From Melioribacter sp051488665 (lineage in GTDB: Bacteria > Bacteroidota > Ignavibacteria > Ignavibacteriales > Melioribacteraceae): a stretch of 64,000 bases of DNA. Positions 26,213 through 34,129 of this stretch are shown here, one piece after another. Every line of letters starts with the position of its first letter. The stretch's first letter is position 1. The notes beneath the pieces were generated by a model that saw nothing but the letters and a program-made list of their open reading frames with translations, was not told the origin of the DNA and searched no databases. The position numbers and the translations under genes were made by a program. The DNA lies in the NCBI RefSeq assembly GCF_051488665.1, contig NZ_JBPSEG010000004.1:124001-188000 (forward strand), in the 5' to 3' direction.

Positions 26213-26644
26213 ATGGACGAATTCAACGACTTGAATATCGAAGAAACTCCGCAACCGGTAAGTTTATTCAAATTGAATTTCGAGAAGATGATACGCGACA
26301 TGAGATTTGTAGGCGCTTTTGTGATTATTTACGGAGCTCTGACTTGCCTTTCGATTATCGGAGCGATTATCGGCGTGCCGATTATAATTATTGGTCTTAG
26401 AATACGGGAAGCCGCCGAGCAATTTGAAATTTATAAAGCGACCAATCAGGCGGCGGCTTTGCGAATGGGCTTCGAACTGCAGGGCAAATATTTTCGTCTT
26501 GCCAAGATAATAATTATTGTTTCCCTGGTATTAACACTTATCTGGTTCGTCTTTATATTCGGACTTCTAATATCGGGATTTCATACTCTCTATCAGTTGG
26601 ACGGAATGGATTATAATTCGATCGGACTTTTCAGTTTGATGTGA
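26213..26644 (+). CDS. DUF5362-like integral membrane protein
   Basis: The protein has 143 residues. An acidic N-terminus is followed by a long hydrophobic pair of helices (GAFVIIYGALTCLSIIGAII and onward), an amphipathic linker with a basic/aromatic surface, and another membrane segment (IIIIVSLVLTLIWFVFIFGL). It resembles the DUF5362 family, whose role is unknown. It follows the lipoprotein gene after 10 bp. Confidence 0.6.
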   Translation: MDEFNDLNIEETPQPVSLFKLNFEKMIRDMRFVGAFVIIYGALTCLSIIGAIIGVPIIIIGLRIREAAEQFEIYKATNQAAALRMGFELQGKYFRLAKIIIIVSLVLTLIWFVFIFGLLISGFHTLYQLDGMDYNSIGLFSLM

Positions 26645-26669
26645 GAACCATCGAAATTCGTTATATTTG
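26635..26669 (+). promoter_or_regulatory. Bacteroidota-type promoter candidate (TTTG / TAnnTTTG)
   Basis: TTTG at 26635-26638 and TATATTTG at 26662-26669 are 23 bp apart, matching the housekeeping -33/-7 pattern of Bacteroidota. It lies directly before the CDF-like gene. The pattern is short, so it could be chance. Confidence 0.35.
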
Positions 26670-26697
26670 GATGCGTGGTCTTAATTCATGGATGTAA

Positions 26698-27321
26698 ATG
26701 AATAAAAATTATAAAACCGCCTTTTTATTAACTTATATAACGATCGGATATAATATTCTCGAAGGTTTAATTTCCGTTGTCTGGGGAATTCAAGACGAAA
26801 CTTTATCCCTTCTGGGATTCGGAATTGATTCGTTCGTAGAAGTATTGTCGGGGATAGGGCTGCTGCACATGCTTTTGCGAATTAAAAACAATAACGGACA
26901 GACAAGCGATAAATTCGAAAGAACAGCGCTTAGAATTACCGGAGCGGGATTTTATATTTTATCCGTCGGCTTGATTGCCGGCTCTATTATTAATATTTAT
27001 ACAGGGCATAAACCGGAGACTACTATAGTGGGAATTATCATTTCCGTAATTTCCATAATCACCATGTCGGTTTTGATTTACAATAAAACGGAAGTCGGAA
27101 AGGCTCTTCAATCGGAAGCTATAATAGCCGATGCAAATTGCACAAGAACATGTCTTTACTTATCGATTATATTACTTGCCGCCAGCGCAGGTTACGAATT
27201 AACGGGTATAGGCGGCATCGATTCGATCGGCGCAGCTGCAATTGCATGGTTTTCTTACAGAGAAGGGAGAGAAGCTTTCGAAAAGGCTAAAGGAAATTTA
27301 ATTTGTTCATGCGGGCATTAA
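26698..27321 (+). CDS. Cation-diffusion-facilitator-like membrane protein without cytoplasmic domain
   Basis: The protein has 207 residues and about five or six membrane segments. The TM2 metal-site-like motif is LLGFGIDSFVEVLSG and the TM5-like motif is GIDSIGAAAIAWFSYREG, both reminiscent of CDF zinc/iron transporters. The C-terminal cytoplasmic domain is absent; the protein ends with CSCGH. Such short CDF-like 'cation transporter' proteins are known, but their substrates are not. A Cys pair also appears in ANCTRTC. Confidence 0.7.
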   Translation: MNKNYKTAFLLTYITIGYNILEGLISVVWGIQDETLSLLGFGIDSFVEVLSGIGLLHMLLRIKNNNGQTSDKFERTALRITGAGFYILSVGLIAGSIINIYTGHKPETTIVGIIISVISIITMSVLIYNKTEVGKALQSEAIIADANCTRTCLYLSIILLAASAGYELTGIGGIDSIGAAAIAWFSYREGREAFEKAKGNLICSCGH

Positions 27322-27361
27322 TTTTAATTACCGCATAACATTATTACATTTCAGATATAAT

Positions 27362-27874
27362 ATGAAAAAAGAACTGATAATCATATTAATTACGACCGTT
27401 TTTTTATTCAGGTGCGACGGAGGAATAGAACCGGAGCCGGTTAAACCGGACGGACCCACCGGTTTCAAAGGCGCCGTTACGTTCACGGGAGACTGGCCCG
27501 ACGGAGTCAAGAGGACTCACCTGGTAGTATTTAAAAAGCCGATTCAAAAAACGGACGATTTTTTTCCGCCGAATCTGAGCTTTGTTTCCGATTCGATACC
27601 ATACGGAAGTTCGGTATTCAATTACAACTCTCTGGAAAATAATTTCTTGCCTATTTTGCAATTGGGAGAAGGATCATACTCTTATGTTGTTGTAGCTCAA
27701 TCGAAGACCGAAGAAATTTCATTCGAACGAAAAGACTGGTACGTGGTCGGAGTTTATTGCAACAACGGGGATCAATCGAGCCCAAAGGAATTAATACTGC
27801 GCGCCGGCGAAATCACGGAAGGAGTAAACATAAAAGTCGACTTTAATAATCCGCCGCCGCAACCTCCATATTAG
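27362..27874 (+). CDS. Lipoprotein paired with a TonB-dependent receptor
   Basis: The protein has 170 residues. A lipoprotein-like signal ends at FLFRC (C18). A Pro-rich linker and a beta-rich domain follow (GFKGAVTFTG, THLVVFKKP, SYSYVVVAQS, WYVVGVYC, VNIKVDFNN), possibly carboxypeptidase-regulatory- or transthyretin-like. It ends 10 bp before the TonB receptor gene, so it probably acts with that receptor at the outer membrane. It is not a SusD homologue by length or sequence. Confidence 0.65.
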   Translation: MKKELIIILITTVFLFRCDGGIEPEPVKPDGPTGFKGAVTFTGDWPDGVKRTHLVVFKKPIQKTDDFFPPNLSFVSDSIPYGSSVFNYNSLENNFLPILQLGEGSYSYVVVAQSKTEEISFERKDWYVVGVYCNNGDQSSPKELILRAGEITEGVNIKVDFNNPPPQPPY

Positions 27875-27884
27875 AGAGGAATTT

Positions 27885-30050
27885 ATGTACAGAGTTTTAC
27901 TATTTATTATTGTCTCAAGTAGCATTCTGTCAGCTCAAAAGGGCATTATTACCGGTAGAATAGTTGAGGAAGATTCGCAGCCCGTCATTGGAGCCAACAT
28001 TATTATCGCTGGCTCTTCTTTCGGAGCGGCTTCCGACGAAAAAGGAAGATATGTAATACGGGGTGTTCCGTACGGTCAATATACGATAGAAGTTTCGTGT
28101 CTCGGCTACGAAAAAGTCAGCAAAAAAATTACAGTCGACAAAGAGTTTACGCAAATTAATTTCATACTGCGGGAAACCGCCATTGAAACGGAACAAATAT
28201 TGGTAACCGCTTCCAAGTTCGCGCAAAAGAAAGAAGACTTATCTGTAAGCGCGTTTGTAATTAAACCCGATTTAATATCCCACAAAAATTACCTCGCTTT
28301 CGACGAATTATTGAGGGACATTCCTGGAATCCAGGTAAATCTCGAACAAGTAAGCATACGCGGTTCGAGCGGTTACAGCAAAGGAGTAGGCGCAAGAGTG
28401 TTGGTTGCTATAAACGGTATACCGCTCTACGGTGGCGATAACGGCGATATAGTCTGGGAATTGATTCCCATGTCAGATATCGAGCGTGTGGAAGTAATCA
28501 AAGGACCGGCAAGCTCGCTCTACGGCACGTCTGCTATCGGAGGAGTAATTAACATCATAACTAAAGACGCTTCGACGATTCCCGTTACGTACGTTAAATC
28601 TTACGCCGGTTTTTATGATAATCCTTCTTACGACATCTGGAAATGGAACGACAACCTGCGTACGTTCTACGGTACGGAAATATCTCATTCTTCCTCGATC
28701 GGAAAGTTCGGTTATACCCTCTCTTTGAAGAAATTCGATAATATGAGTTATCGTCAAAATGATTACCGGAAAAATTATCTCGGATATTTCAAAATAAACA
28801 GGACAATCGACACAAATAAGTCGATTCTGCTTTTCGGCAATTACTTGTATATGGACAGAGGAAATTTTTTGTACTGGAAGGATTCCAGAAACGCGTTGGT
28901 TCCTAAGGACGAAGACAACGGCAATACGGTCAAATCGAATCGATTTTTTAGCGGACTGGTATATAACAATCGTTTTTCCGATAACCTGAATTCAACATTC
29001 AAACTGAGTTATTACTATACTCGCTTCGACGGCTACGGCATCGAAGTAACCACGTCGATTGCCAATCTCTACAGAGCCGAGGCGATTTTTAATTATGCTA
29101 CAGGCGGCGACTTCAATCATACGGGCGGAATTGAAATTTCCGGTTCTACGGTAAAATCGAATATCTTTTCAGATACTCAATTCGGCGGCGGCGCGCTTTA
29201 TTTTCAAACGGAATACAGAGGCGTCAAAAATTTAATTGCTACTTTAGGTCTTCGTTACGATTACATTAAACTCGACACAATTAAAGGCAAAAACGCCGTA
29301 ACGCCCAGATTGGGATTGAATTACAAAATAACAAACGATCTAATCTTTAGAGCGTCGGCAGGCACGGGATTCAGAGCTCCGACGCCGGCGGAAGTTTTTA
29401 CCACAGCGGGAATTGCCGGCGGCATCGACGTCGAACAAAATCCCGATTTGAAATCAGAAACAAGTTTTTCGTTCGAAAGCGGTTTGATATACAGCCCGAC
29501 GGAATATTTCAACGTCGACGCTGCGTTTTATCAGACGGATTACAATAATTTTATCGAGCCGAATTTAACCAAAACCGGAGATATAAAATTCATTAATCTT
29601 ACAAAGGCAAGAATACAGGGAGCGGAGATTCTTTGTAATCTTGCCGTTTTTCCGTCGTTGTTAAATCTCACATTGGCTTACAATTATATGTGGGCGAGGG
29701 ATATCGAAAAAAAACGACCGATGAAATACCGCCCGCGCAATACAGTCAACCTACAAATCGGTTTTACCAAACAGCCGTTCGAATTAAACGTCGATTTCAG
29801 ATATTCGAGCAAAGTCGAAGAAATAGATTTCGAACTGACCGAACCGCCTCTTGCGCTAATAAAAGACGGATACAAACGCGTTCCAGTATACGTAATCGAC
29901 CTGGCAGGCGGTTTTAATTTTGTTTTCAGCAATATTGCCGCTAAAATTAAATTGAACGTAAAAAACCTTCTCAACTATAATTACGTTGAGTTCATCGGCA
30001 ATCTCGCGCCGATACGAAATTATTCGTTAAGCGCCGAAGTCTATTTTTAA
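27885..30050 (+). CDS. TonB-dependent outer-membrane receptor with lipoprotein partner
   Basis: The protein has 721 residues: signal peptide (about 1-17), carboxypeptidase-regulatory domain (GIITGRIVEEDSQPVIGANI onward, about 18-100), plug domain (about 112-230, with the IERVEVIKGPASSLYGTSAIGG motif) and a 22-strand-type barrel with the RASAGTGFRAPTPAEVF box. It belongs to the siderophore/vitamin receptor-like branch. AGAGAGGAATTT precedes the ATG. The ligand is unknown. The NifX-like gene converges on it with only 2 bp between. Confidence 0.88.
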   Translation: MYRVLLFIIVSSSILSAQKGIITGRIVEEDSQPVIGANIIIAGSSFGAASDEKGRYVIRGVPYGQYTIEVSCLGYEKVSKKITVDKEFTQINFILRETAIETEQILVTASKFAQKKEDLSVSAFVIKPDLISHKNYLAFDELLRDIPGIQVNLEQVSIRGSSGYSKGVGARVLVAINGIPLYGGDNGDIVWELIPMSDIERVEVIKGPASSLYGTSAIGGVINIITKDASTIPVTYVKSYAGFYDNPSYDIWKWNDNLRTFYGTEISHSSSIGKFGYTLSLKKFDNMSYRQNDYRKNYLGYFKINRTIDTNKSILLFGNYLYMDRGNFLYWKDSRNALVPKDEDNGNTVKSNRFFSGLVYNNRFSDNLNSTFKLSYYYTRFDGYGIEVTTSIANLYRAEAIFNYATGGDFNHTGGIEISGSTVKSNIFSDTQFGGGALYFQTEYRGVKNLIATLGLRYDYIKLDTIKGKNAVTPRLGLNYKITNDLIFRASAGTGFRAPTPAEVFTTAGIAGGIDVEQNPDLKSETSFSFESGLIYSPTEYFNVDAAFYQTDYNNFIEPNLTKTGDIKFINLTKARIQGAEILCNLAVFPSLLNLTLAYNYMWARDIEKKRPMKYRPRNTVNLQIGFTKQPFELNVDFRYSSKVEEIDFELTEPPLALIKDGYKRVPVYVIDLAGGFNFVFSNIAAKIKLNVKNLLNYNYVEFIGNLAPIRNYSLSAEVYF

Positions 30051-30052
30051 TA

Positions 30053-30445
30053 TCAATGCCTTCCGTGGCTGCAAACGTTATCCTCTCTTTCGGTCAATTC
30101 GCCAGACAGATATTTTTCAACGGCGCGGTCGGCGAATTCCTCATCCGTCATAAACGGTTTGATTCCGTTGGCTTCGAGGTCTTCAATCAATCTCCAGCCG
30201 CCGGAAGTAAAAATCAAAACCTCGGCTCCTTTTAAAGCTTCTATCAGTCGTTCGTGACCGTGTCTGTGACCTTCGCCGTGATGATGTTCTCCCCTGTTGC
30301 CGCGACCGTGATTGGTAAAATTATTTTCCAGATATTGTTTGCCGAGAATTTTACCTTCGGAGCATTCATAAATAATAAAGCCGTTAACGCGTCCGATATG
30401 TCCTGATACGCGCAAATTGTCGTCCGAGGCTACCGCTATTTTCAT
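30053..30445 (-). CDS. NifX/NafY-like Fe-Mo cofactor-family protein, His-rich
   Basis: The protein has 130 residues. It starts with MKIAVASDDNLRVSGHIGR, typical of the dinitrogenase iron-molybdenum cofactor (NifX/NifB-C) fold. A His/Gly-rich insert (GEHHHGEGHRHGHE) lies near residues 53-66. The VLIFTSGGWRLIEDLEANGIKPF segment is also family-like. No nif genes are nearby, so a general metal-cluster or metal-binding role is likelier than nitrogen fixation. It is 1 bp after a DUF134 gene, a frequently seen pair. Confidence 0.85.
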   Translation of the reverse strand: MKIAVASDDNLRVSGHIGRVNGFIIYECSEGKILGKQYLENNFTNHGRGNRGEHHHGEGHRHGHERLIEALKGAEVLIFTSGGWRLIEDLEANGIKPFMTDEEFADRAVEKYLSGELTEREDNVCSHGRH

Positions 30446-30446
30446 T

Positions 30447-30749
30447 TTATTCCTCCGCTAATTTTTTAAAATAATCCTGATTTATTCTAAGAGCTTTGCC
30501 GTTGATAAGAGCGTCCGCTATTTTATTTCTTGCAGCTTTTAGAATTCGACCGAACGTAGGACGGGATATCTGCATCTTTTGCGCGCCGGTTTCATGGTCG
30601 AATCCTTTAAAGTCAGCCCAATAAATTGCTTCAACTTCGTCTTCGGCAAGAATATTTTCCAGAAGCTCGCACATTGGAATCCCGCGCGGCTTGAAATAAT
30701 ACGCCGTCGGGCAGCATTTTATTCTTCTATGTTTTTTGGGTCTTGGCAT
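30447..30749 (-). CDS. DUF134 helix-turn-helix protein
   Basis: The protein has 100 residues and starts MPRPKKHRRI with CCPTAYYFKPRGIP, diagnostic of DUF134. It is a sigma-70 region 4-like helix-turn-helix protein (EAIYWADFKGFDHETGAQKMQISRPTFGRIL). It probably represses or activates its own operon through the palindrome located 7 bp upstream of its start. Confidence 0.88.
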   Translation of the reverse strand: MPRPKKHRRIKCCPTAYYFKPRGIPMCELLENILAEDEVEAIYWADFKGFDHETGAQKMQISRPTFGRILKAARNKIADALINGKALRINQDYFKKLAEE

Positions 30750-30755
30750 TGCATT

Positions 30756-30777
30756 GTTATGAGCATATGTTCATAAC
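30756..30777. promoter_or_regulatory. Palindromic operator before DUF134
   Basis: GTTATGA-GCATATGT-TCATAAC has perfect 7-bp outer arms and a CATATG core, with a single mismatched pair. It ends 7 bp before the DUF134 ATG, so a bound protein would block transcription or translation. DUF134 itself is the natural candidate binder. Confidence 0.65.
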
Positions 30778-30861
30778 AAAATTATAAAATTATTTTTAAT
30801 TAATCCAGTCGTGAGACATGCTATAATTGATAGAATTCAGCGGGTTGAACTTCAGAAGCGA

Positions 30862-31116
30862 TTATTCGGCATCTGATACGTTATTCTCTCTTTTAACAAC
30901 TTCCAGGGTAAAATTTGCCGCCATTCCGGCAAGCGCTCCCACCGCCGCCAGAACGGGCGCAAAGAGAGCTCCAAGCACGGCTATAGTAACAGGTATTTCG
31001 ATATACGTATTTCCTTTTTCGTCTTTTATAATAATGCGTCTTACATTGCCTTCTTTGATCAACTCTTCGATTTTACCCAGCAGCTCTTTTCCTTTGACTT
31101 TGAATTCATTAATCAC
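30862..31116 (-). CDS. DUF4342 protein
   Basis: The start is taken as GTG 31116, because GGGAGG lies 4 bp upstream; a longer frame would begin inside that ribosome site. The product (84 residues) has an amphipathic N-terminal helix (FKVKGKELLGKIEELIKEGN), a beta hairpin (VRRIIIKDEKGNTYIEIPVT) and a hydrophobic helix rich in Ala/Val. It matches the DUF4342 family, of unknown role, probably membrane-associated. Confidence 0.75.
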   Translation of the reverse strand: MINEFKVKGKELLGKIEELIKEGNVRRIIIKDEKGNTYIEIPVTIAVLGALFAPVLAAVGALAGMAANFTLEVVKRENNVSDAE

Positions 31117-31170
31117 AATTCCTCCCAAATTTTAATACCTGAGACGCATTACGGGAGCAATAAGTTCCGC

Positions 31171-32625
31171 CTATTTCAGACCGAGTTCTTTGCACATCCT
31201 GTAAAAATTGGAAGGAGCCAATCCGAGTTTTTCTGCGGCGGCGGAATCCGAGCTTGAAATGCTCCTCACATATTTGAAATAACGGATCCTGAATCTCCTT
31301 TCCACTTCTTTCAACGGCAGCACCTGTCCCTCGTACAAATCTTCGAAACCGGATTCTTCTTTCGATACAATGCTGTTGCCAAGTATCATCGGATTGCTAA
31401 CGTCTTTAGCTGTAATTCGATCCGGGCAATTCAGCACCAAACGTTGAACTACGTTTCTGAGTTCTCTCACATTGCCGGGCCATTTGTAGTTCAACAAAAT
31501 TTCCTTTGCGCTTTCTTCAACAACCGGCTTTGTAAACCCGAGGTCCTGACTGAAATAGTCGAGAAAATGATCGAACAGCAGGAGTATATCGTCGCCGCGC
31601 TGCCTTAATGGTACGATTTCGAGCGGTACGACATTCAATCGGTAATACAAATCTTCACGGAAGCGGTTATTGTTTACTTCGTGAGCAAGATTCTTATTGG
31701 TAGCCGCTATTATTCTCACATTGACGGATATTTTGCCCGTCCTTCCGATTTTTTCGATTTCCCCCTCCTGTAGCACTCTCAATAATTTTACCTGAGCTGT
31801 GGGCGAAAGCTCGCCGACCTCGTCGAGGAAAAGAGTTCCGTTATTAGCCACTTCGAAAAGTCCGGGCTTTTCTTTATTGGCGCCAGTGAAAGAACCTTTT
31901 TCGAATCCGAACAATTCGCTTTCAAGCAAATCGCTCGGTATGCTTCCGCAGTTAATCGGGACGAAATTTTCGTATTTTCTCTTACTCCTCAGATGAATAT
32001 TCCATGCGACCAGTTCCTTGCCTGTCCCCGACGGTCCGTTTATCAGAATATTTACATCGCTCTTTGCGTATTTTTCTATATTTTCTTTCAATTGAATCAT
32101 CGGTTTCGATTCGCCGATAATCTTCTTTGCCTCCAGCAGATTTTCAATGTTTTTCTTAAGCCGTTTATCGGATTTAAGCTTTTGCTTTTCGAGTTTCTTT
32201 TTTTCATACGCATTGAATATACTGAGTATGAAATCGGTCGGCTGATAAATATATTCTTCAATATTGCCGGGATATTTGGTGCAGTACCAGAAAGCGCCCG
32301 CCTGAAGTAAATTATTGGCGAAATCGTAATTGGTAATATTTATTGTCATCTTTGTTACGACAATGATTTGAATGAACGGGTCGTAACTTTTCATTTTGGC
32401 AATCAATTCCTCGCCTTTTAGACCGCCCGAAATCTGATAGTCCATTATAACCACGTCATATTTATCCGGATTCTCTCTGATCAACGAGAGAGCCGCCATT
32501 CCGTTTGAAACAGTGTCGAGCAATTTTATTCTCGAATTGTAATAGTCGAGCGTGTTTTTAACTCTTCTTACGTCGAATTCTTCGTCTTCCACAAGCAAAA
32601 TATTAATCATATCTTGTTTCTGCAT
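31171..32625 (-). CDS. sigma54-dependent response regulator (receiver-AAA+-Fis)
   Basis: The protein has 484 residues. The receiver domain (about 7-140) has the acidic pair in LVEDEE and the phospho-acceptor in VIMDYQISGG. Its last part is longer than usual (WYCTKYPGNIEEYIYQPTDF). The AAA+ domain has Walker A GPSGTGKE, the sigma54 loop as GSFTGA, Walker B GTLFLDEVGEL and NVRIIAATNK. The C-terminal helix-turn-helix reads DSAAAEKLGLAPSNFYRMCK. It follows the histidine kinase gene by 12 bp and is its cognate regulator. The sigma54 promoters in the neighbouring mannan locus are the probable targets (inference). Confidence 0.92.
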   Translation of the reverse strand: MQKQDMINILLVEDEEFDVRRVKNTLDYYNSRIKLLDTVSNGMAALSLIRENPDKYDVVIMDYQISGGLKGEELIAKMKSYDPFIQIIVVTKMTINITNYDFANNLLQAGAFWYCTKYPGNIEEYIYQPTDFILSIFNAYEKKKLEKQKLKSDKRLKKNIENLLEAKKIIGESKPMIQLKENIEKYAKSDVNILINGPSGTGKELVAWNIHLRSKRKYENFVPINCGSIPSDLLESELFGFEKGSFTGANKEKPGLFEVANNGTLFLDEVGELSPTAQVKLLRVLQEGEIEKIGRTGKISVNVRIIAATNKNLAHEVNNNRFREDLYYRLNVVPLEIVPLRQRGDDILLLFDHFLDYFSQDLGFTKPVVEESAKEILLNYKWPGNVRELRNVVQRLVLNCPDRITAKDVSNPMILGNSIVSKEESGFEDLYEGQVLPLKEVERRFRIRYFKYVRSISSSDSAAAEKLGLAPSNFYRMCKELGLK

Positions 32626-32637
32626 ACTGCTTCTTCC

Positions 32638-34119
32638 TTAATTTTTTATTTTAATAGTAAACCGGCAGCCGCCTTCTTTTAAATTTTCAACGTCGAGTTC
32701 CCAGCCGCATTTTTCGACAGCCATTTGATAAGCTATGTAGCAGCCGTACCCGGAATTAGTGGCTTCGAGTCTTTTTGTGGAAATATTCTCCAGGAATATC
32801 TTCTTAACCCCTTTCGAATCGACCTCGAGCAGCTCGCTTTTAATTCCCACGCCGTCGTCTTCGATCGTTATAATGGTGCGGTTGTTATTCTTATCGTATT
32901 TTGTCGTTATTTTTATTTTAACAGATTCTTTCTGACTGTGATCGATGCTGTTTTGTATCAACGGTTCGAGTATTTCCCACACTACAAACTCGTTGACGTT
33001 TACCGGAGGAATGTCGTCGTCGAGCAGCAATTCGAAACTGAACATATCGTTTCGACTCGATATTCTGAGAAAAATATTTTCCACAATAAACTTAATTACT
33101 TCATTAATGTTTGTATGGAACATCGGATTAATTATCGTATTGATTTCCTGGTCGTACCATTTCATGTCGTAAATAATTCTCGAAATGAAGTTGGAATAAG
33201 TCAGAACTCTTTTTTTAAGTTCGTCGATTCCTTCGCTGTTCATTTTCCGGACGTCTTCTTTTATAAAGCCGATAATCTTTTCCGCTTTGTGGTGCGTATG
33301 ATAAATTCTTTTTGTAAAGAGGGATTCCTTTTCGAGTCTGATTTGTTTTTTGATGTTTTCTTCGTGCTCCTGGAAAAATTTTCTCTGGGCTTCGTTTCGT
33401 TCTTTAACCGCCTGCGACGAGATGTAAAAGATTATAACAAGTCCGAGAAAAATTAAGGAAGTATAGATAACCGCTACTTTATCGAAATTCGCCGTAACTT
33501 CTTTTGTAAGAAAAGTGAAGTCTGGCGTAATTTTCATATACATTACGCCGAGATACTCGCCGTCCGGCACAAAGGGAACAAGAATTTTAAAAGTCTTGTT
33601 GTTTTCTAAAATCGAATAGATAGTTTCCGACGCTCTTATTTCGTCTCTGTACCCGAGAAAAAGTTTAACCGCTTCGGAATGTCCGTTGGGACCGGTCTCG
33701 TAGGGTTCGAGCTTGTCGGTAAGAAATGCATAAAGTTTTTGACCGCTGTCGATAACATAAATACGGTGATTTTTAAGAAGTATCAGACTTATATCTTCCA
33801 CGCTTTTTTGTATTAACTGCTGTTTAAAGATCACGTTGAACGAGTATGTGATTTTCCTCTGGTCAAATTCGGACATCGGCTTTTCCATAAAAAGATTTTC
33901 GTAAAGAAGTTCCATACTCGTTGTCGTAATGATAGCCAGGCGCTCCGCCGAATATTTTTGATACCAATCCTGAGTCTCGTTCAAAAAATCGCTCAATGAA
34001 GATTTCTGAACAAAAGCCATTACAAGTTGAAAAATAATAAGGACGAACAGAAACGCCGAAATGTGCCGGATTTCGAATCTGTATTTGGAAAATTTATTTT
34101 TTAATTTTTGCCGTACCAT
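32638..34119 (-). CDS. Membrane sensor histidine kinase of the SBP-HK-RR system
   Basis: The start was chosen at ATG 34119, with GGAG upstream and just after the preceding stop; an earlier ATG at 34158 would overlap the solute-binding gene by 29 bp. The 493-residue protein has two membrane helices (HISAFLFVLIIFQLVMAFV near the start and VAVIYTSLIFLGLVIIFYIS about 210 residues in) enclosing a periplasmic domain of about 170 residues. The H-box is atypical (RIYHTHHKAEK). The ATPase has the N-box LEPLIQNSIDHS, IEDDGVGI and NSGYGCYIAYQM. The periplasmic domain is placed to read the adjacent binding protein. Confidence 0.88.
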   Translation of the reverse strand: MVRQKLKNKFSKYRFEIRHISAFLFVLIIFQLVMAFVQKSSLSDFLNETQDWYQKYSAERLAIITTTSMELLYENLFMEKPMSEFDQRKITYSFNVIFKQQLIQKSVEDISLILLKNHRIYVIDSGQKLYAFLTDKLEPYETGPNGHSEAVKLFLGYRDEIRASETIYSILENNKTFKILVPFVPDGEYLGVMYMKITPDFTFLTKEVTANFDKVAVIYTSLIFLGLVIIFYISSQAVKERNEAQRKFFQEHEENIKKQIRLEKESLFTKRIYHTHHKAEKIIGFIKEDVRKMNSEGIDELKKRVLTYSNFISRIIYDMKWYDQEINTIINPMFHTNINEVIKFIVENIFLRISSRNDMFSFELLLDDDIPPVNVNEFVVWEILEPLIQNSIDHSQKESVKIKITTKYDKNNNRTIITIEDDGVGIKSELLEVDSKGVKKIFLENISTKRLEATNSGYGCYIAYQMAVEKCGWELDVENLKEGGCRFTIKIKN

Positions 34120-34129
34120 AAAACTCCGC

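Noticed and set aside
30053..30445. Evidence for nitrogen fixation from the NifX-like gene
   Set aside because: No nifHDKEB genes nearby, and stand-alone NifX-fold proteins with DUF134 are common in non-fixing bacteria.
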